Origin: Rhizobium etli 8C-3
GTDB lineage: Bacteria > Pseudomonadota > Alphaproteobacteria > Rhizobiales > Rhizobiaceae
Length of the DNA stretch: 64,000 nucleotides
Assembly (NCBI RefSeq): GCF_001908375.1
Contig: NZ_CP017241.1
Location: 3,923,501-3,987,500 of the forward strand
Direction of reading: 5' to 3'
Shown piece by piece: positions 1-9,471 of the stretch. A program made the translations under genes and the position numbers. A model generated the notes under the pieces. That model saw only the letters and a program-made list of their open reading frames with translations, did not search any database and was not told the DNA's origin. How positions within the stretch are numbered: the first letter of the stretch is position 1; the number at the start of each line of letters is the position of its first letter.

Positions 1-1004
1 ACCTCAAAGTTCTTGCCGTCTTCGGCGATCAGCCTTGCGATATCCGCCTCTTCCTCAAGCGCCCGCTTGACGGCTCTTGTCCAGACTGCGCGCAGCAGAT
101 CGTTCACGGCCGCTGGCGTCTTTGCCATCGTGTTATCGAGCTTCAGTTCCGCAAAATTGCCATACCCGAGGAGCTTGGCGACTTCGCCGCGAAGGGTCAG
201 CGTCTCGCGGATGATGCCGCGATTGTCCGTCTCGCCCTCGTTTTCGCCGCGCGCAACCCATGCTCTGAAGGCCTGCTCGCGCAGGTCGCGACGTTCCGAA
301 AAGGTCAGGAAAGGTTCGATGATCGAGCGCGACAGAGTGACCGCAAACTTCCCCTCCTCGCCGCGCTCGCGCGCTGCCGCCGCCATGGCGTCCTTCAAGA
401 AATCGGGAAGGCCGGCAAGTTCCGGTCCGTCGGCGAGGATCAGCAACCAGTTCCTTTCGTCGGCCAGCACGTTTTGTCCGAACTGGGTGCTCAAGCCTGC
501 AAGCTTCTCATTGATCGCTGCAAGCTTCTCCTGCTCGGACTTCGCCAGCTTTGCGCCGGATTTTACGAAGCTCTTCCAGTGACGCTCGAGCACACGTGTC
601 TGCTCGAGTGTCAGTCCGAGGCTATCCCGATTCTCCCAGAGCCGATCGATGCGTGCAAAAAGCGCAGCATTCATTCCGATTTTGGAATAGTGGCGTGACA
701 TTTTTGGCGATATGTCGCGCTCCAGCGCCTGGATCGTATCGTTTGTGTGAGCCCCGGCCCGGTTCCAAAACAGCGCCGAAATACGCGAAAGATCGTCGCC
801 TGCAATCTCCAGTGCGACGATCGTATTCTCGAATGTGGGCTCTTCCACGTTTCCGGCGATGGCGTCGATCTCCACATCGTGAGATGCAAGAGCGGCATCG
901 AAGGCAGCGGCAAAATCGCCGTCGTTCAGCGCCTCGAAGGAAGGAAGGCCATGGGGCCCGTTCCAGTTGACAAGCGCCGGATTGAACTCTTGTGTGGAAG
1001 GCAT
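1..1004 (-). CDS. dcp: M3 family peptidyl-dipeptidase (Dcp-like), 5' part
   Basis: Zinc metallopeptidase of the M3 (thimet/Dcp) family, probably a cytoplasmic peptidyl-dipeptidase that clips dipeptides from peptide C-termini. The first ~334 residues are present and the gene runs off the left edge, so the catalytic HExxH motif is not in view. The N-terminus (MPSTQEFNPALVNW, then GLPSFEAL) and the helical segment with LEQTRVLERHWKSF and DERNWLLILAD are typical of Dcp. The ATG at 1004 follows the long reading frame with matching codon use. It is transcribed divergently from the small unknown gene starting at 1215. Family is clear; Dcp rather than oligopeptidase A is likely from the N-terminus but not proven. 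Confidence 0.82.
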   Translation of the reverse strand, partial: MPSTQEFNPALVNWNGPHGLPSFEALNDGDFAAAFDAALASHDVEIDAIAGNVEEPTFENTIVALEIAGDDLSRISALFWNRAGAHTNDTIQALERDISPKMSRHYSKIGMNAALFARIDRLWENRDSLGLTLEQTRVLERHWKSFVKSGAKLAKSEQEKLAAINEKLAGLSTQFGQNVLADERNWLLILADGPELAGLPDFLKDAMAAAARERGEEGKFAVTLSRSIIEPFLTFSERRDLREQAFRAWVARGENEGETDNRGIIRETLTLRGEVAKLLGYGNFAELKLDNTMAKTPAAVNDLLRAVWTRAVKRALEEEADIARLIAEDGKNFE

Positions 1005-1134
1005 GCTGACGTCCTTTGTGCAGAGGCTGGAAACGGCAATATAGGAAAGGCATGACGGCATTGGTATGCCGCTTTCGAAAATCGCTTTTGCTTGCCCATG
1101 CAAGTTTTGACGGGCAAGAATTGATCCCTAAAAA

Positions 1135-1150
1135 TTAACCGATCGTTAAC
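1135..1150 (+). promoter_or_regulatory. Perfect CtrA box (TTAA-N7-TTAAC)
   Basis: TTAA at 1135-1138, seven bases, then TTAAC at 1146-1150, an exact match to the full CtrA recognition site known from Caulobacter and rhizobia. It lies about 65 bp before the ATG of the small unknown gene at 1215 and about 130 bp from the divergent peptidase start, so the unknown gene is the likelier target. Binding is inferred from the motif only. Confidence 0.6.
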
Positions 1151-1214
1151 GATTGACGCCGTTTGCGCGCTGGCGGTAGTTTCAAGCCACTCTTTGCGCA
1201 AGGGGACATGCGTC

Positions 1215-1646
1215 ATGGAAATTTCTTCTGTGCGGTCTTCTCAGAGCTTGCTTTTTAAGAACAGCCAGAACAACACAAGAAGTTCGAAGACCGAAGATCT
1301 TGGAATCGACGCTGGGGCGGCGGTTTCGGCGATATTCAAGGTCGAAGACATTGGTGTCGAAGGACCGAATTTCGCTGCCATGAGCCCGAGCGAGCTACGC
1401 AGCCATGCGCGCCACAGCTACGACAACGGCGGCATCGACCAGGACACGTTTGCGGCGATTTCCGAGCCTTTGCCGATGCATGCCATTGACGCGCAGGGCA
1501 ACGTCATCGATCTGACCGGGATCACCGACGGCACGCTATTCAATTTCCGCGACTATTATGAGAACCAGTTGCAGATCGCCATGTCGATCGGCGACTCCGA
1601 TAGCGTAAAGACGCTGAAATCGATCGTGAATTTCCTGAACGTTTAG
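1215..1646 (+). CDS. Conserved-looking hypothetical protein, 143 aa
   Basis: I do not recognise a family. The protein is acidic and soluble, with no signal peptide or membrane segment. Its first ~30 residues are Ser/Asn-rich and probably disordered. The C-terminal half (ELRSHARHSYDNGGI, LFNFRDYYENQLQIA, SVKTLKSIVNFL) looks helical and well folded. The ATG at 1215 has an AGGGG ribosome site nine bases upstream; an in-frame TTG at 1194 is less likely. A perfect CtrA box sits ~65 bp upstream, suggesting cell-cycle or motility-linked expression. It converges on the LysE gene with only six bases between stops. The gene looks real from frame length, codon bias and ribosome site; function is unknown. 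Confidence 0.75.
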   Translation: MEISSVRSSQSLLFKNSQNNTRSSKTEDLGIDAGAAVSAIFKVEDIGVEGPNFAAMSPSELRSHARHSYDNGGIDQDTFAAISEPLPMHAIDAQGNVIDLTGITDGTLFNFRDYYENQLQIAMSIGDSDSVKTLKSIVNFLNV

Positions 1647-1652
1647 CCGCCG

Positions 1653-2294
1653 TCAGGCCTTGCGCCATCCAAGCAGGCCGGGCGTTGCGTGCCAGAGTGC
1701 CTGGGCTGCAAATCCCATGAAGAGCACGCCGGAGCAGCGGACGATCAGCCGCTCATGGGCGCGGTAGAAGCGCCGCACGGCGCCTGCGCCTATAATGGCG
1801 ACGAGAATGAGATCGGCGGTCACGAAGCCCAGGAAGGATACGCTGAGGAGCAGCGGCAAGGCCTCGAAGTCGAGCGCACCGGCCGACCCGGCAACCAATG
1901 CCGTGAAGGTCGCAAGCGCCACCGGGTAGCCTTTCGGATTGGTCAGGCCGAAAATCAGCCCGCGGCGAAAGGGGTGCTCGACCGTCACCAGAGCCCGCCC
2001 GTCGCCTTTCGGCTTCACCGTTACCGCGCTCCAGCCGATCCAGGCGAGATAGAAACCGCAGAGCATTCCGAGCAGATCGAAGACGAAGGTGCCAATCGTT
2101 CTTGCACCGACGATTGCAATCAGCGCCAGTGCCGACCAGAGGATATCACCGACAAGATGGCCCATCATGAAGAAGGCGCCAGCCTTTCGCCCCTGTCCGG
2201 CGCCGATGCCGAGGAGCTGAAGGAACGCCGGGCCAGGAATGAGCACATAAAAGAGAGCCGCCAGAAAGGCGCCGACGAGCAGGGGTTGCGTCAT
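1653..2294 (-). CDS. LysE/RhtB family exporter
   Basis: Inner-membrane exporter of the LysE/RhtB superfamily, which pumps amino acids or related small molecules out of the cell. About 213 residues with five to six hydrophobic segments, the usual size. The N-terminal hydrophobic helix carrying IPGPAFLQLLGIG and the segment GLTNPKGYPVALATF (the conserved NPK-type loop) are characteristic. I take the ATG at 2294; the frame extends two codons to a TTG at 2300. It stands alone, convergent with the small unknown gene, and downstream of argG with a long hairpin between them. The substrate cannot be told from sequence. Confidence 0.85.
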   Translation of the reverse strand: MTQPLLVGAFLAALFYVLIPGPAFLQLLGIGAGQGRKAGAFFMMGHLVGDILWSALALIAIVGARTIGTFVFDLLGMLCGFYLAWIGWSAVTVKPKGDGRALVTVEHPFRRGLIFGLTNPKGYPVALATFTALVAGSAGALDFEALPLLLSVSFLGFVTADLILVAIIGAGAVRRFYRAHERLIVRCSGVLFMGFAAQALWHATPGLLGWRKA

Positions 2295-2371
2295 GGGCAA
2301 GGCTCCGAAGGATCAAAGCCGCAGACTATGCTAACCCGGCGGCCCGTCAAGCGCCGCAACGACCCCATCAT

Positions 2372-2408
2372 GAAGAGGCCTTGCTCGGCCTTGCCGAGCG
2401 GCCTCTTC
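2372..2408. terminator. Long terminator-like hairpin after argG
   Basis: GAAGAGGCC (2372-2380) pairs with GGCCTCTTC (2400-2408), and inside it GCTCGG (2383-2388) pairs with CCGAGC (2394-2399). It lies just beyond the argG stop. There is no clear T-run on either side, so it may act as an mRNA 3'-end stabiliser rather than an intrinsic terminator. Confidence 0.55.
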
Positions 2409-2426
2409 TGAAGCGTTTTGACACGC

Positions 2427-3650
2427 TCAACTCTTGAGGTTGCGTTTGGCGAGTGTGCGCAGGCGCAGTGCGTTCAGCTTGATGAAGCCGGCCGCATCCT
2501 TCTGGTCATAGGCACCCTGGTCGTCCTCGAAGGTGACCAGCTTGTCGGAATAAAGCGACTTCGGGCTCTCGCGACCGATGACCATGACATTGCCCTTGTA
2601 GAGCTTCAGCGTCACTTCGCCTTCGACATGCTCCTGGCTCTTGTCGATCAGCGCCTGCAGCATTTCCCGCTCCGGCGAGAACCAGAAGCCGTAGTAGATC
2701 AGCTCTGCGTAACGCGGCATCATCTCATCCTTGAGATGTGCTGCACCGCGGTCGAGCGTGATCGATTCGATCGCGCGATGCGCCGAAAGCAGGATCGTGC
2801 CGCCGGGCGTCTCATAGACGCCGCGCGACTTCATGCCGACGAAACGGTTTTCGACGAGGTCAAGACGGCCGATGCCGTTGTCACGGCCGTAGCTGTTGAG
2901 CGTGGCGAGCAGTGTCGCCGGGCTCATGCGAACGCCATTGATCGAAACCGCGTCGCCCTTGTCGAAACCGACCTTGATGACGGTTGCCTTGTCGGGCGCG
3001 GTTTCCGGAGAGATCGTGCGCATATGCACGTATTCCGGGGCTTCCTGCGCCGGATCCTCCAGAACCTTGCCTTCGGAGGACGAGTGCAGCAGGTTGGCGT
3101 CGACGGAGAACGGCGCTTCGCCCTTCTTGTCCTTGGCGACCGGGATCTGGTGCTGTTCAGCAAATGCCAAGAGCTCGGTGCGGCTCTTGAACGCCCAGTC
3201 GCGCCACGGCGCGATGATCTTGATATCCGGGTTCAGCGCGTAGGCGGAAAGCTCGAAGCGGACCTGGTCGTTGCCCTTGCCGGTCGCGCCATGGGCGATC
3301 GCGTCGGCTCCCGTCTTGCGGGCGATATCGATCAGGTGCTTGGAAATCAGCGGACGGGCAATCGACGTGCCGAGCAGATAGACGCCCTCGTAGACAGCAT
3401 TGGCGCGGAACATCGGGAAGACGAAGTCCTTTACGAACTCTTCGCGCACGTCCTCGACGTAGATTTCCTTGATGCCGAGCATCTCGGCCTTCTTGCGCGC
3501 CGGTTCGAGCTCTTCGCCCTGTCCCAGATCGGCCGTGAAAGTCACGACTTCGGCGCCGAGCTCGGTCTGCAGCCATTTCAGGATGATTGAGGTATCGAGA
3601 CCGCCGGAATAGGCGAGCACGACTTTTTTCACGTCTTTCTTAGATGCCAT
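2427..3650 (-). CDS. argG: Argininosuccinate synthase
   Basis: Joins citrulline and aspartate with ATP to give argininosuccinate, the penultimate step of arginine synthesis, in the cytoplasm. 407 residues, the normal length. The N-terminal PP-loop AYSGGLDTS (~residues 13-21) binds [16 protein letters not shown] in the first third and the ETPGG segment in the last third are also typical of ArgG. The ATG at 3650 is the first good start. It is a single-gene unit, followed by a long hairpin and divergent from the SDR gene. No ARG box or leader was recognised upstream. Confidence 0.97.
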   Translation of the reverse strand: MASKKDVKKVVLAYSGGLDTSIILKWLQTELGAEVVTFTADLGQGEELEPARKKAEMLGIKEIYVEDVREEFVKDFVFPMFRANAVYEGVYLLGTSIARPLISKHLIDIARKTGADAIAHGATGKGNDQVRFELSAYALNPDIKIIAPWRDWAFKSRTELLAFAEQHQIPVAKDKKGEAPFSVDANLLHSSSEGKVLEDPAQEAPEYVHMRTISPETAPDKATVIKVGFDKGDAVSINGVRMSPATLLATLNSYGRDNGIGRLDLVENRFVGMKSRGVYETPGGTILLSAHRAIESITLDRGAAHLKDEMMPRYAELIYYGFWFSPEREMLQALIDKSQEHVEGEVTLKLYKGNVMVIGRESPKSLYSDKLVTFEDDQGAYDQKDAAGFIKLNALRLRTLAKRNLKS

Positions 3651-3827
3651 GATGATGAGGTCCGTTGCAAAGGGGCGGCAAAGCCCGGTGTCGCGGGCAC
3701 TTTTAGCGAGATTGACGCGTGACGCAAGGGCAAGGACTTACCGGCAGAGCACGCTTGATGTTTGACAGCGCCAACCGCGCACCCATATCAGGCTGCGTGC
3801 GAATAAATGAATGAGGAGGCCGGTCCC

Positions 3828-4682
3828 GTGACGAATATTCAGCAAATTCTCGACAAGCCCAATGTTGCGGTGATCACCGGCGGCGCATCCGGCATCGGCC
3901 TTGCGGCGGCAAAGCGCTTCGCCAAGGCGGGTATGAGCGTCGTCATCGCCGATCTTGGCGGCGACCGGCTGGCAGCGGCTCGTGGCGAACTCGAAGCCGT
4001 GGCCGGAACGCAGCGTGTGATGGCGGTCGAGACAGACGTTTCCGACAGGTCTTCGCTGGAGACCCTCGAAAAGTCCGTCGTTCAGCGCTTCGGCCGCGTC
4101 CATGTGCTGATGAACAACGCCGGCATCGGCCCCGAAACCTCGATCTTCAGCGCTCAGGCAGACTGGGACAGCATCCTCGGCGTCAATCTGCTCGGCGTCA
4201 TCAATGGAACGCGGGTCTTCGGACCGAACATGCTGGCACATGGCGAGCCCGGCCTCATTATCAACACCGGCTCCAAGCAGGGAATCACGACTCCTCCGGG
4301 CAATCCCGCCTACAATGTGTCGAAAGCGGGAGTGAAGGTCTTCACCGAAGCCCTCGAGCACGAACTGCGCAATCGAGAAGGCTCGAAGATGTCTGCCCAT
4401 CTTCTGATCCCGGGCTTTGTCTTTACCGGCCTCACGAAGGGTGACCGCACCGAAAAACCCGCGGCTGCCTGGACACCGGAACAGACCGTCGATTTCATGA
4501 TCGAAAGCCTCAAGCGCGGCGATTTCTATATCCTCTGCCCGGACAACGACGTCGCCCGCCAGGTTGACGAGCGCCGCATGGCCTGGGCGATCGGCGACAT
4601 CATCGAAAACCGCCCGCCGCTTTCGCGCTGGCACAAGGATTATGCCGACAGGTTCAAGGCCTTTCTTGAAGAAAAGCGATAG
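3828..4682 (+). CDS. SDR family oxidoreductase
   Basis: Classical short-chain dehydrogenase/reductase that uses NAD(P)(H) to interconvert alcohols and ketones; substrate unknown. Rossmann fold with TGGASGIG near the N-terminus, the NNAG motif near residue 95, the catalytic Tyr and Lys in YNVSK and a preceding Ser. About 284 residues, slightly longer than the usual 250. I prefer the GTG at 3828 because GAGGAG lies nine bases upstream; an in-frame ATG at 3807 would make that ribosome site internal. The C-terminal 50 residues (after VDFMIESLKRGDFYI) are the specific part. Divergent from argG, and followed by a LysE exporter. Confidence 0.88.
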   Translation: MTNIQQILDKPNVAVITGGASGIGLAAAKRFAKAGMSVVIADLGGDRLAAARGELEAVAGTQRVMAVETDVSDRSSLETLEKSVVQRFGRVHVLMNNAGIGPETSIFSAQADWDSILGVNLLGVINGTRVFGPNMLAHGEPGLIINTGSKQGITTPPGNPAYNVSKAGVKVFTEALEHELRNREGSKMSAHLLIPGFVFTGLTKGDRTEKPAAAWTPEQTVDFMIESLKRGDFYILCPDNDVARQVDERRMAWAIGDIIENRPPLSRWHKDYADRFKAFLEEKR

Positions 4683-4762
4683 GCGGATCATCAGGTTTGA
4701 TTGGTAATTTTCTCAAACCTGGATAAGAAAATACTGACCCTTATCAGCTCTCAGAGAGTGCC

Positions 4763-5404
4763 ATGGATTTCCTGCCGAGCATTCCGACCCTTCTTGCCTT
4801 TTCCGCAGCCAGCCTGCTTCTTGCGGCAACGCCCGGACCGGACATGACGCTCTCGATCAGCCGCGCTCTGTCTCAGGGCAAGAAGCCGGCACTCTACGTC
4901 GTCTTGGGCACCAGCCTCGGCATCGTGGTTCATACGATGCTGGTTGCTTTCGGCATCTCGGCGCTGATCACCGCCTCACCGACGGCCTTCCTGATCCTCA
5001 AGACGGGAGGTGCTGCCTATCTGCTTTGGCTGGCTCTTCAAGCGATCCGTTTCGGTTCGAAGCTTTCAGTCGAGCAGGTCAACGAAGCCAAGGGCACGCC
5101 GTTTTCGAATATTTCCGTCGGCTTCTGGGTCAATCTTCTGAACCCCAAAGTCATCATCTTCTTCATGACCTTCCTGCCGCAATTCGTAAGTGCCGGCGAT
5201 CCGGCGGTTACGCACAAGCTGCTCTTCCTCGGCTTTTTCTTCATCCTGATCGGCATGCCGGTGAATGCCCTTGTGGTTCTCGCTTCCGACTGGCTTGCGG
5301 GCTGGCTGCAGAAGAACAGGAAGATCCTGCGCGGAATGGACTACACTTTCGCGGGGGTCTTCTCGATTTTCGCTGTTAAGATATTTCTGACGCAGGCGCG
5401 CTGA
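4763..5404 (+). CDS. LysE/RhtB family exporter
   Basis: Second LysE/RhtB-type amino-acid exporter in the window, 213 residues in the inner membrane. The first helix holds ATPGPDMTLSISRALSQG, the hallmark of the RhtB group, and VNLLNPKVIIFFMTFLPQF is the conserved NPK loop. About six membrane segments. It lies 80 bp after the SDR gene and could be cotranscribed, and it converges on the ABC transporter operon with five bases between stops. It is clearly distinct in sequence from the exporter at 1653. Substrate unknown. Confidence 0.88.
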   Translation: MDFLPSIPTLLAFSAASLLLAATPGPDMTLSISRALSQGKKPALYVVLGTSLGIVVHTMLVAFGISALITASPTAFLILKTGGAAYLLWLALQAIRFGSKLSVEQVNEAKGTPFSNISVGFWVNLLNPKVIIFFMTFLPQFVSAGDPAVTHKLLFLGFFFILIGMPVNALVVLASDWLAGWLQKNRKILRGMDYTFAGVFSIFAVKIFLTQAR

Positions 5405-5409
5405 TCGCT

Positions 5410-6204
5410 TCAGCCGATCAGCAGTGCATCGTCGTCCAGCGTCTGGCCGCGCATCTTGCGGAACATCGCGATCAGGTCTTCGACCTGCAGATCCTTGCGA
5501 CTGTCGCCACTGACGTCCAGCACGATTTCGCCGCCATGCAGCATGACCGTGCGGTGTCCGTAGTCCAGCGCCTGGCGCATGGAATGGGTTACCATCAGCG
5601 TGGTCAGCCTGCGCTCCGAGACGATCTTGTCCGTAAGGCGCATGACAAATTCCGCCATACCTGGATCAAGTGCGGCCGTATGTTCGTCGAGCAGCAAGAC
5701 CTGCGAGCCTGCCAGCGTCGCCATCACCAGGCAAACCGCCTGCCGCTGACCGCCCGAAAGCAGGTCCATGCGATCAGCCATGCGATTTTCGAGACCGAGG
5801 TTCAACTCCCTGATCCGGTCGCGGAAATGATCGCGGTGCTTCGGGCCGAGAGCCGCCACCAATCCGCGCCGCTTTCCGCGCCGGGCGGCAAGAGCCAGAT
5901 TCTCCTCAATCGAGAGGGAGCCGCAGCTGCCGGTCAGCGGATCTTGAAAGACGCGTGCGACGAGCCCCGCCCGCGCCGCCGTCTTTTTGCGCGTCACGTC
6001 GGTATCGCCGATCAGCACGTTCCCCTGGCTGGCCAGAACGTCGCCGGCGAGGACGCCGAGCAGAGTCGATTTGCCCGCACCGTTGGAGCCGATGACGGTC
6101 ACGAAGGAGCCCTGCTCCAGGGTCAGGCTGACGCCGTTCAGCGCCCGCTTCTCCAGTGGCGTGCCCTTCCCGAAAACGACATTGATATCCTTGATGCTGA
6201 TCAT
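5410..6204 (-). CDS. ABC transporter ATP-binding protein
   Basis: Energises the importer made with the permease just upstream. 264 residues with Walker A GSNGAGKST (~residue 38), the ABC signature LSGGQRQAV, Walker B VLLLDEHTAALD and a switch His in MVTHSM. It belongs to the small group (COG1101-type) found with single-permease importers and PF04392 binding proteins. Its start overlaps the permease stop by 4 bp, indicating translational coupling. Because the third gene of this operon (the binding protein) is frameshifted here, the system may not be functional in this strain. Confidence 0.88.
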   Translation of the reverse strand: MISIKDINVVFGKGTPLEKRALNGVSLTLEQGSFVTVIGSNGAGKSTLLGVLAGDVLASQGNVLIGDTDVTRKKTAARAGLVARVFQDPLTGSCGSLSIEENLALAARRGKRRGLVAALGPKHRDHFRDRIRELNLGLENRMADRMDLLSGGQRQAVCLVMATLAGSQVLLLDEHTAALDPGMAEFVMRLTDKIVSERRLTTLMVTHSMRQALDYGHRTVMLHGGEIVLDVSGDSRKDLQVEDLIAMFRKMRGQTLDDDALLIG

Positions 6205-7082
6205 GATGGGGCTCCTCCGCGGCGAAGACGGGGAAGAACGAGTGCGATGGTCACGAGAACCGCCGTCACGAAATTGAGGTCCGAGGCTTTAAGACCGATC
6301 ATGTCGGTGGAAAGAGCCAATTGAATGGCTATGCGGTAGACGATCGAGCCGAAGACACAGCCGATGAGCGCAATCAACAACCCGCGGCGGCCCAAGAGCG
6401 TCTCACCAATGATCACGGCGGCAAGGCCGACCACGATGGTACCGACACCGGACGTCACGTCGGCAAAACCGTTCGTCTGCGCAAATAGCGCGCCGCCGAG
6501 CGCGACAAGAGCATTCGACATCGCCATGCCAAGGTATATCTGCCTGCTCGTATCGACGCCCTGCGCCCGCGCCATCCGCGCATTTGCACCCGTTGCCCGC
6601 ATCGCAAGCCCGGCATCGCTTTCGAGGAAGCGCCAGACCGCAATCAAGGCGATGACGACAAGAGCACCGACAAAGAGCGGCCGGACGTAGAAGTCGCGAA
6701 GGCCAAGGCCGAAGAACGGACTGATCATCGTATCGGCATTGATCAATGCGACATTGGGTTTGCCCATGACGCGGAGATTGACCGAGAAGAGCGCAATCAT
6801 GGTGAGGATCGAGGCAAGCAGGTTGAGAATCCGGAACCGCACATTGAGGAGCGCCGTCACGACGCCTGCTGCAGCACCGGCGATCATCGCAACAAGCGCT
6901 GCCAGCCAGGGATTGAAGCCGGCAATGATCAGAACCGCGGCCACCGCCGCGCCGAGGGGAAAGGAGCCATCCACCGTCAAATCGGGGAAATCGAGGACGC
7001 GGAAGGCGAGATAGACGCCAAGAGCAACGAATGCATAGACAAGCCCAAGCTCCACGGCACCCCAAAATGCGATCTCACTCAA
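6201..7082 (-). CDS. ABC transporter permease
   Basis: Inner-membrane channel of an importer of the COG4120 / branched-chain-like permease type, 293 residues with about eight hydrophobic segments and an ARMARAQGVD loop (between helices five and six) that should contact the ATPase. The long frame begins with a TTG at 7082 with AGAGGG upstream; I see no better ATG. The stop overlaps the ATPase start. A 10-bp perfect hairpin separates it from the binding-protein gene. Related systems move tryptophan, tyrosine or other aromatic or nucleoside-like ligands, but the ligand here is not evident. Confidence 0.85.
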   Translation of the reverse strand: MSEIAFWGAVELGLVYAFVALGVYLAFRVLDFPDLTVDGSFPLGAAVAAVLIIAGFNPWLAALVAMIAGAAAGVVTALLNVRFRILNLLASILTMIALFSVNLRVMGKPNVALINADTMISPFFGLGLRDFYVRPLFVGALVVIALIAVWRFLESDAGLAMRATGANARMARAQGVDTSRQIYLGMAMSNALVALGGALFAQTNGFADVTSGVGTIVVGLAAVIIGETLLGRRGLLIALIGCVFGSIVYRIAIQLALSTDMIGLKASDLNFVTAVLVTIALVLPRLRRGGAPS

Positions 7083-7134
7083 GGCGGTCGGCCCTCTTTT
7101 CTTCGTGCCCGTATCGTAAGGGCGTGAATATCAT

Positions 7135-7166
7135 CAGCCGCTCCCGTTTAGAAACAGGAGCGGCTG
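7135..7166 (-). repeat. Hairpin between binding-protein and permease genes
   Basis: CAGCCGCTCC (7135-7144) pairs perfectly with GGAGCGGCTG (7157-7166) around a 12-base loop. There is no T-run, so it is more likely a 3'-end stabiliser or partial attenuator that raises binding-protein mRNA over permease mRNA, as is common in ABC importer operons. Confidence 0.55.
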
Positions 7167-7198
7167 AGCGCAATATCGATAATGGCGAAAGCTGGTGG

Positions 7199-8151
7199 TT
7201 ATTCGATGACGCGATTGGCGCGTTCGAGAACGTTTTCCGGTAGCTTGACGCCCATCTTCTGGGCCGCGGCGCTGTTGACGACGAGATCGCTGCCGGCTGC
7301 AACCTTGACCGGAATATCACCCGGATTTTCACCCTTCAGGATACGAACCACGACATCGCCGGTCTGCCTGCCAACGTCGTAGTAGTTGAAACCGAGCGCT
7401 GCGATCGATCCGCGCGAGACGGAATCCGTATCCGCCGTAAAGAGCGGCAGCTTGCTTTCTTCTGCAACGGCTACGGCACCCTCCAACGCCGAGATGATCG
7501 TGTTGTCGGTCGGGACGTAGATCGCGTCGGCACGGCCGACCAGCGCACGCGCAGCACCCTGGACTTCCGCAGACTTGGTCGCTGCGGATTCAACGACGCT
7601 CATACCGGCCTTCTCCGCCTCAGCCTTCAGGACTGCAAGCAACGAAACGGAATTGGCTTCCCCGGAATTGTAAAGGTAACCGATCGTCCTGGCGGCAGGC
7701 AGGATCTCCTTGACCAGCGCAACATGTTCGGCAACCGGCGACATGTCGGAAAGGCCGGTGACGTTGCCGCCGGGCTTGTCCATATCCTTGACGAGCTGGG
7801 CGCCGAGCGGATCGGAAACGGCAGTGAAGACCACCGGAATGTCACGGGTCGCCGAAACCACGGCCTGTGCCGACGGCGTGGAGATCGGCACGATGACGTT
7901 CGGATCCTCGCCTGCGAACTGCCGGGCGATCTGCGCTGCGGTGGCAGGATTTCCCTGTGCCGATTCGAGAGGAAGGTGAGATTCTCGCCCTCCTTGTAGC
8001 CTGCCGCGGCAAGCCTATCCTTTACGCCCTTGCGCACCGCATCGAGCGCCGGGTGCTCGACAATGGCCGTCACCGCGACCGTGACGTCGTCAGCCTTGGC
8101 AGGCAAAGCAAGGGCAAGAACCGCAGCGACGGCGAGCGAGATCGAACGCAT
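7199..8151 (-). pseudogene. ABC transporter substrate-binding protein, frameshifted
   Basis: PF04392-type periplasmic binding protein, first gene of the importer operon. The N-terminal signal peptide (MRSISLAVAAVLALALPAKA, ATG at 8151) and the first ~60 residues lie in one frame; the rest (from GAATCGGCACAG, residues ESAQGNPATAAQIARQF) lies in another, ending at 7199. Between the TTC codon at 7974-7972 and the GAA codon at 7966-7964 there are five bases where six are expected, so a single base is missing at about 7967-7971. The downstream part is otherwise intact with normal codon bias, which suggests a recent mutation or a sequencing error rather than old decay. As read, the product would be truncated. 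Confidence 0.85.
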
Positions 8152-8241
8152 GAGAATCCTCCATCGGTAATGTGAGGCTTCTAGGAAAACCCTGCGCCTG
8201 GATCAATCGCAAAGAACTGCTGCAAGGATCAAACTTGCTGA

Positions 8242-9471
8242 TCAGTCGTCCACGCCGTGATTGGCGATCATCATTGCCTCGAATGCCAGGCGTTCGGTCT
8301 TGCGCATGCGCTCGGATTCCGATTTCAGCTGGCCGCAAGCGGCAAGAATGTCGCGGCCGCGCGGTGTGCGGATTGGCGAGGCGTAACCTGCCGAATTGAT
8401 GAAATCGGCAAACTTCTCGATCTGCTCCCAGTCAGAACACTGGTAGTTCGTGCCCGGCCAGGGGTTGAACGGGATCAGGTTGATCTTGGCCGGCACGCCT
8501 TTCAGGAGCTGGATCAGCCCCTTGGCATCTTCCAGACTGTCGTTGACATCCTTGAGCATCACATATTCGAAGGTGATGCGGCGCGCATTCGAAAGTCCTG
8601 GATAGGCCCGGCAAGCCTCGATCAGCTCCTTCAGCGGATACTTCTTGTTGATCGGTACGAGAATGTCGCGCAGATCGTCGCGCACGGCATGCAGCGAGAT
8701 TGCCAGCATGACGCCGATCTCTTCTCCAGTGCGGAAGATCTCGGGCACGACGCCGGATGTGGAAAGCGTGACGCGGCGCCTGGACAGCGAAAGCCCGTCG
8801 CCATCGGTGGCGATCAGCAGTGCCTGCTTGACTGCATCGAAATTGTAGAGCGGCTCGCCCATTCCCATCATGACGATATTGCTCACCTTACGGCCTTCCG
8901 ACGGCACCATGGCGCCCACCGGAATATCGCGGTCCGGGAAATCGCCAAGCCGGTCGCGGGCAAGCAGGAGCTGCGAGAGGATTTCTTCCGCCGTCAGGTT
9001 GCGCACCAGCCGCTGCGTGCCGGTGTGACAGAAGGAACAGGTGAGCGAACAGCCGACCTGGCTGGATATGCAGAGCGTGCCACGACCTTCTTCCGGGATA
9101 TAGACGGTTTCGACTTCGACGGGACGGCCGGCTCCGCGCGGCGGAAAGCGCAGAAGCCACTTGCGCGTGCCGTCATTGGAAACCTGCTCTTCGACAATCT
9201 CCGGGCGTGCAATGGTGAAATGCTGCTTCAGCATCTCTCGCATGTCCTTGGCGATATTCACCATCTGATCGAAATCGGAGATGCCGCGCACATAAATCCA
9301 GTTCCAGAGCTGGCTGACGCGCATTTTCACCTGCTTGTCGGCAACGCCCCTGTCGCGAAGAGCATTGCCCATTTCCTCGCGGCTCAAGCCTATCAGCGAG
9401 GGCTTCGGCGAAAGCTCGGTGCGCGGCTGCCCGGCAGGCTTGGTGATGGTCACGGCATCCATGACGGACAT
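8242..9471 (-). CDS. rlmN: Dual-specificity 23S rRNA/tRNA methyltransferase RlmN
   Basis: Radical-SAM enzyme that makes 2-methyladenosine at A2503 of 23S rRNA and A37 of some tRNAs. 409 residues. The [4Fe-4S] cluster motif CSLTCSFC (C-x3-C-x2-C) is near residue 140, followed by GTQRLVRN; the second catalytic Cys is in ILAACGQL near the C-terminus. GMGEPLYN and [10 protein letters not shown] are family signatures. The ATG at 9471 opens an uninterrupted frame with a rhizobial-type N-terminal extension. It lies upstream of the frameshifted ABC operon on the same strand, 90 bp away. Confidence 0.96.
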   Translation of the reverse strand: MSVMDAVTITKPAGQPRTELSPKPSLIGLSREEMGNALRDRGVADKQVKMRVSQLWNWIYVRGISDFDQMVNIAKDMREMLKQHFTIARPEIVEEQVSNDGTRKWLLRFPPRGAGRPVEVETVYIPEEGRGTLCISSQVGCSLTCSFCHTGTQRLVRNLTAEEILSQLLLARDRLGDFPDRDIPVGAMVPSEGRKVSNIVMMGMGEPLYNFDAVKQALLIATDGDGLSLSRRRVTLSTSGVVPEIFRTGEEIGVMLAISLHAVRDDLRDILVPINKKYPLKELIEACRAYPGLSNARRITFEYVMLKDVNDSLEDAKGLIQLLKGVPAKINLIPFNPWPGTNYQCSDWEQIEKFADFINSAGYASPIRTPRGRDILAACGQLKSESERMRKTERLAFEAMMIANHGVDD

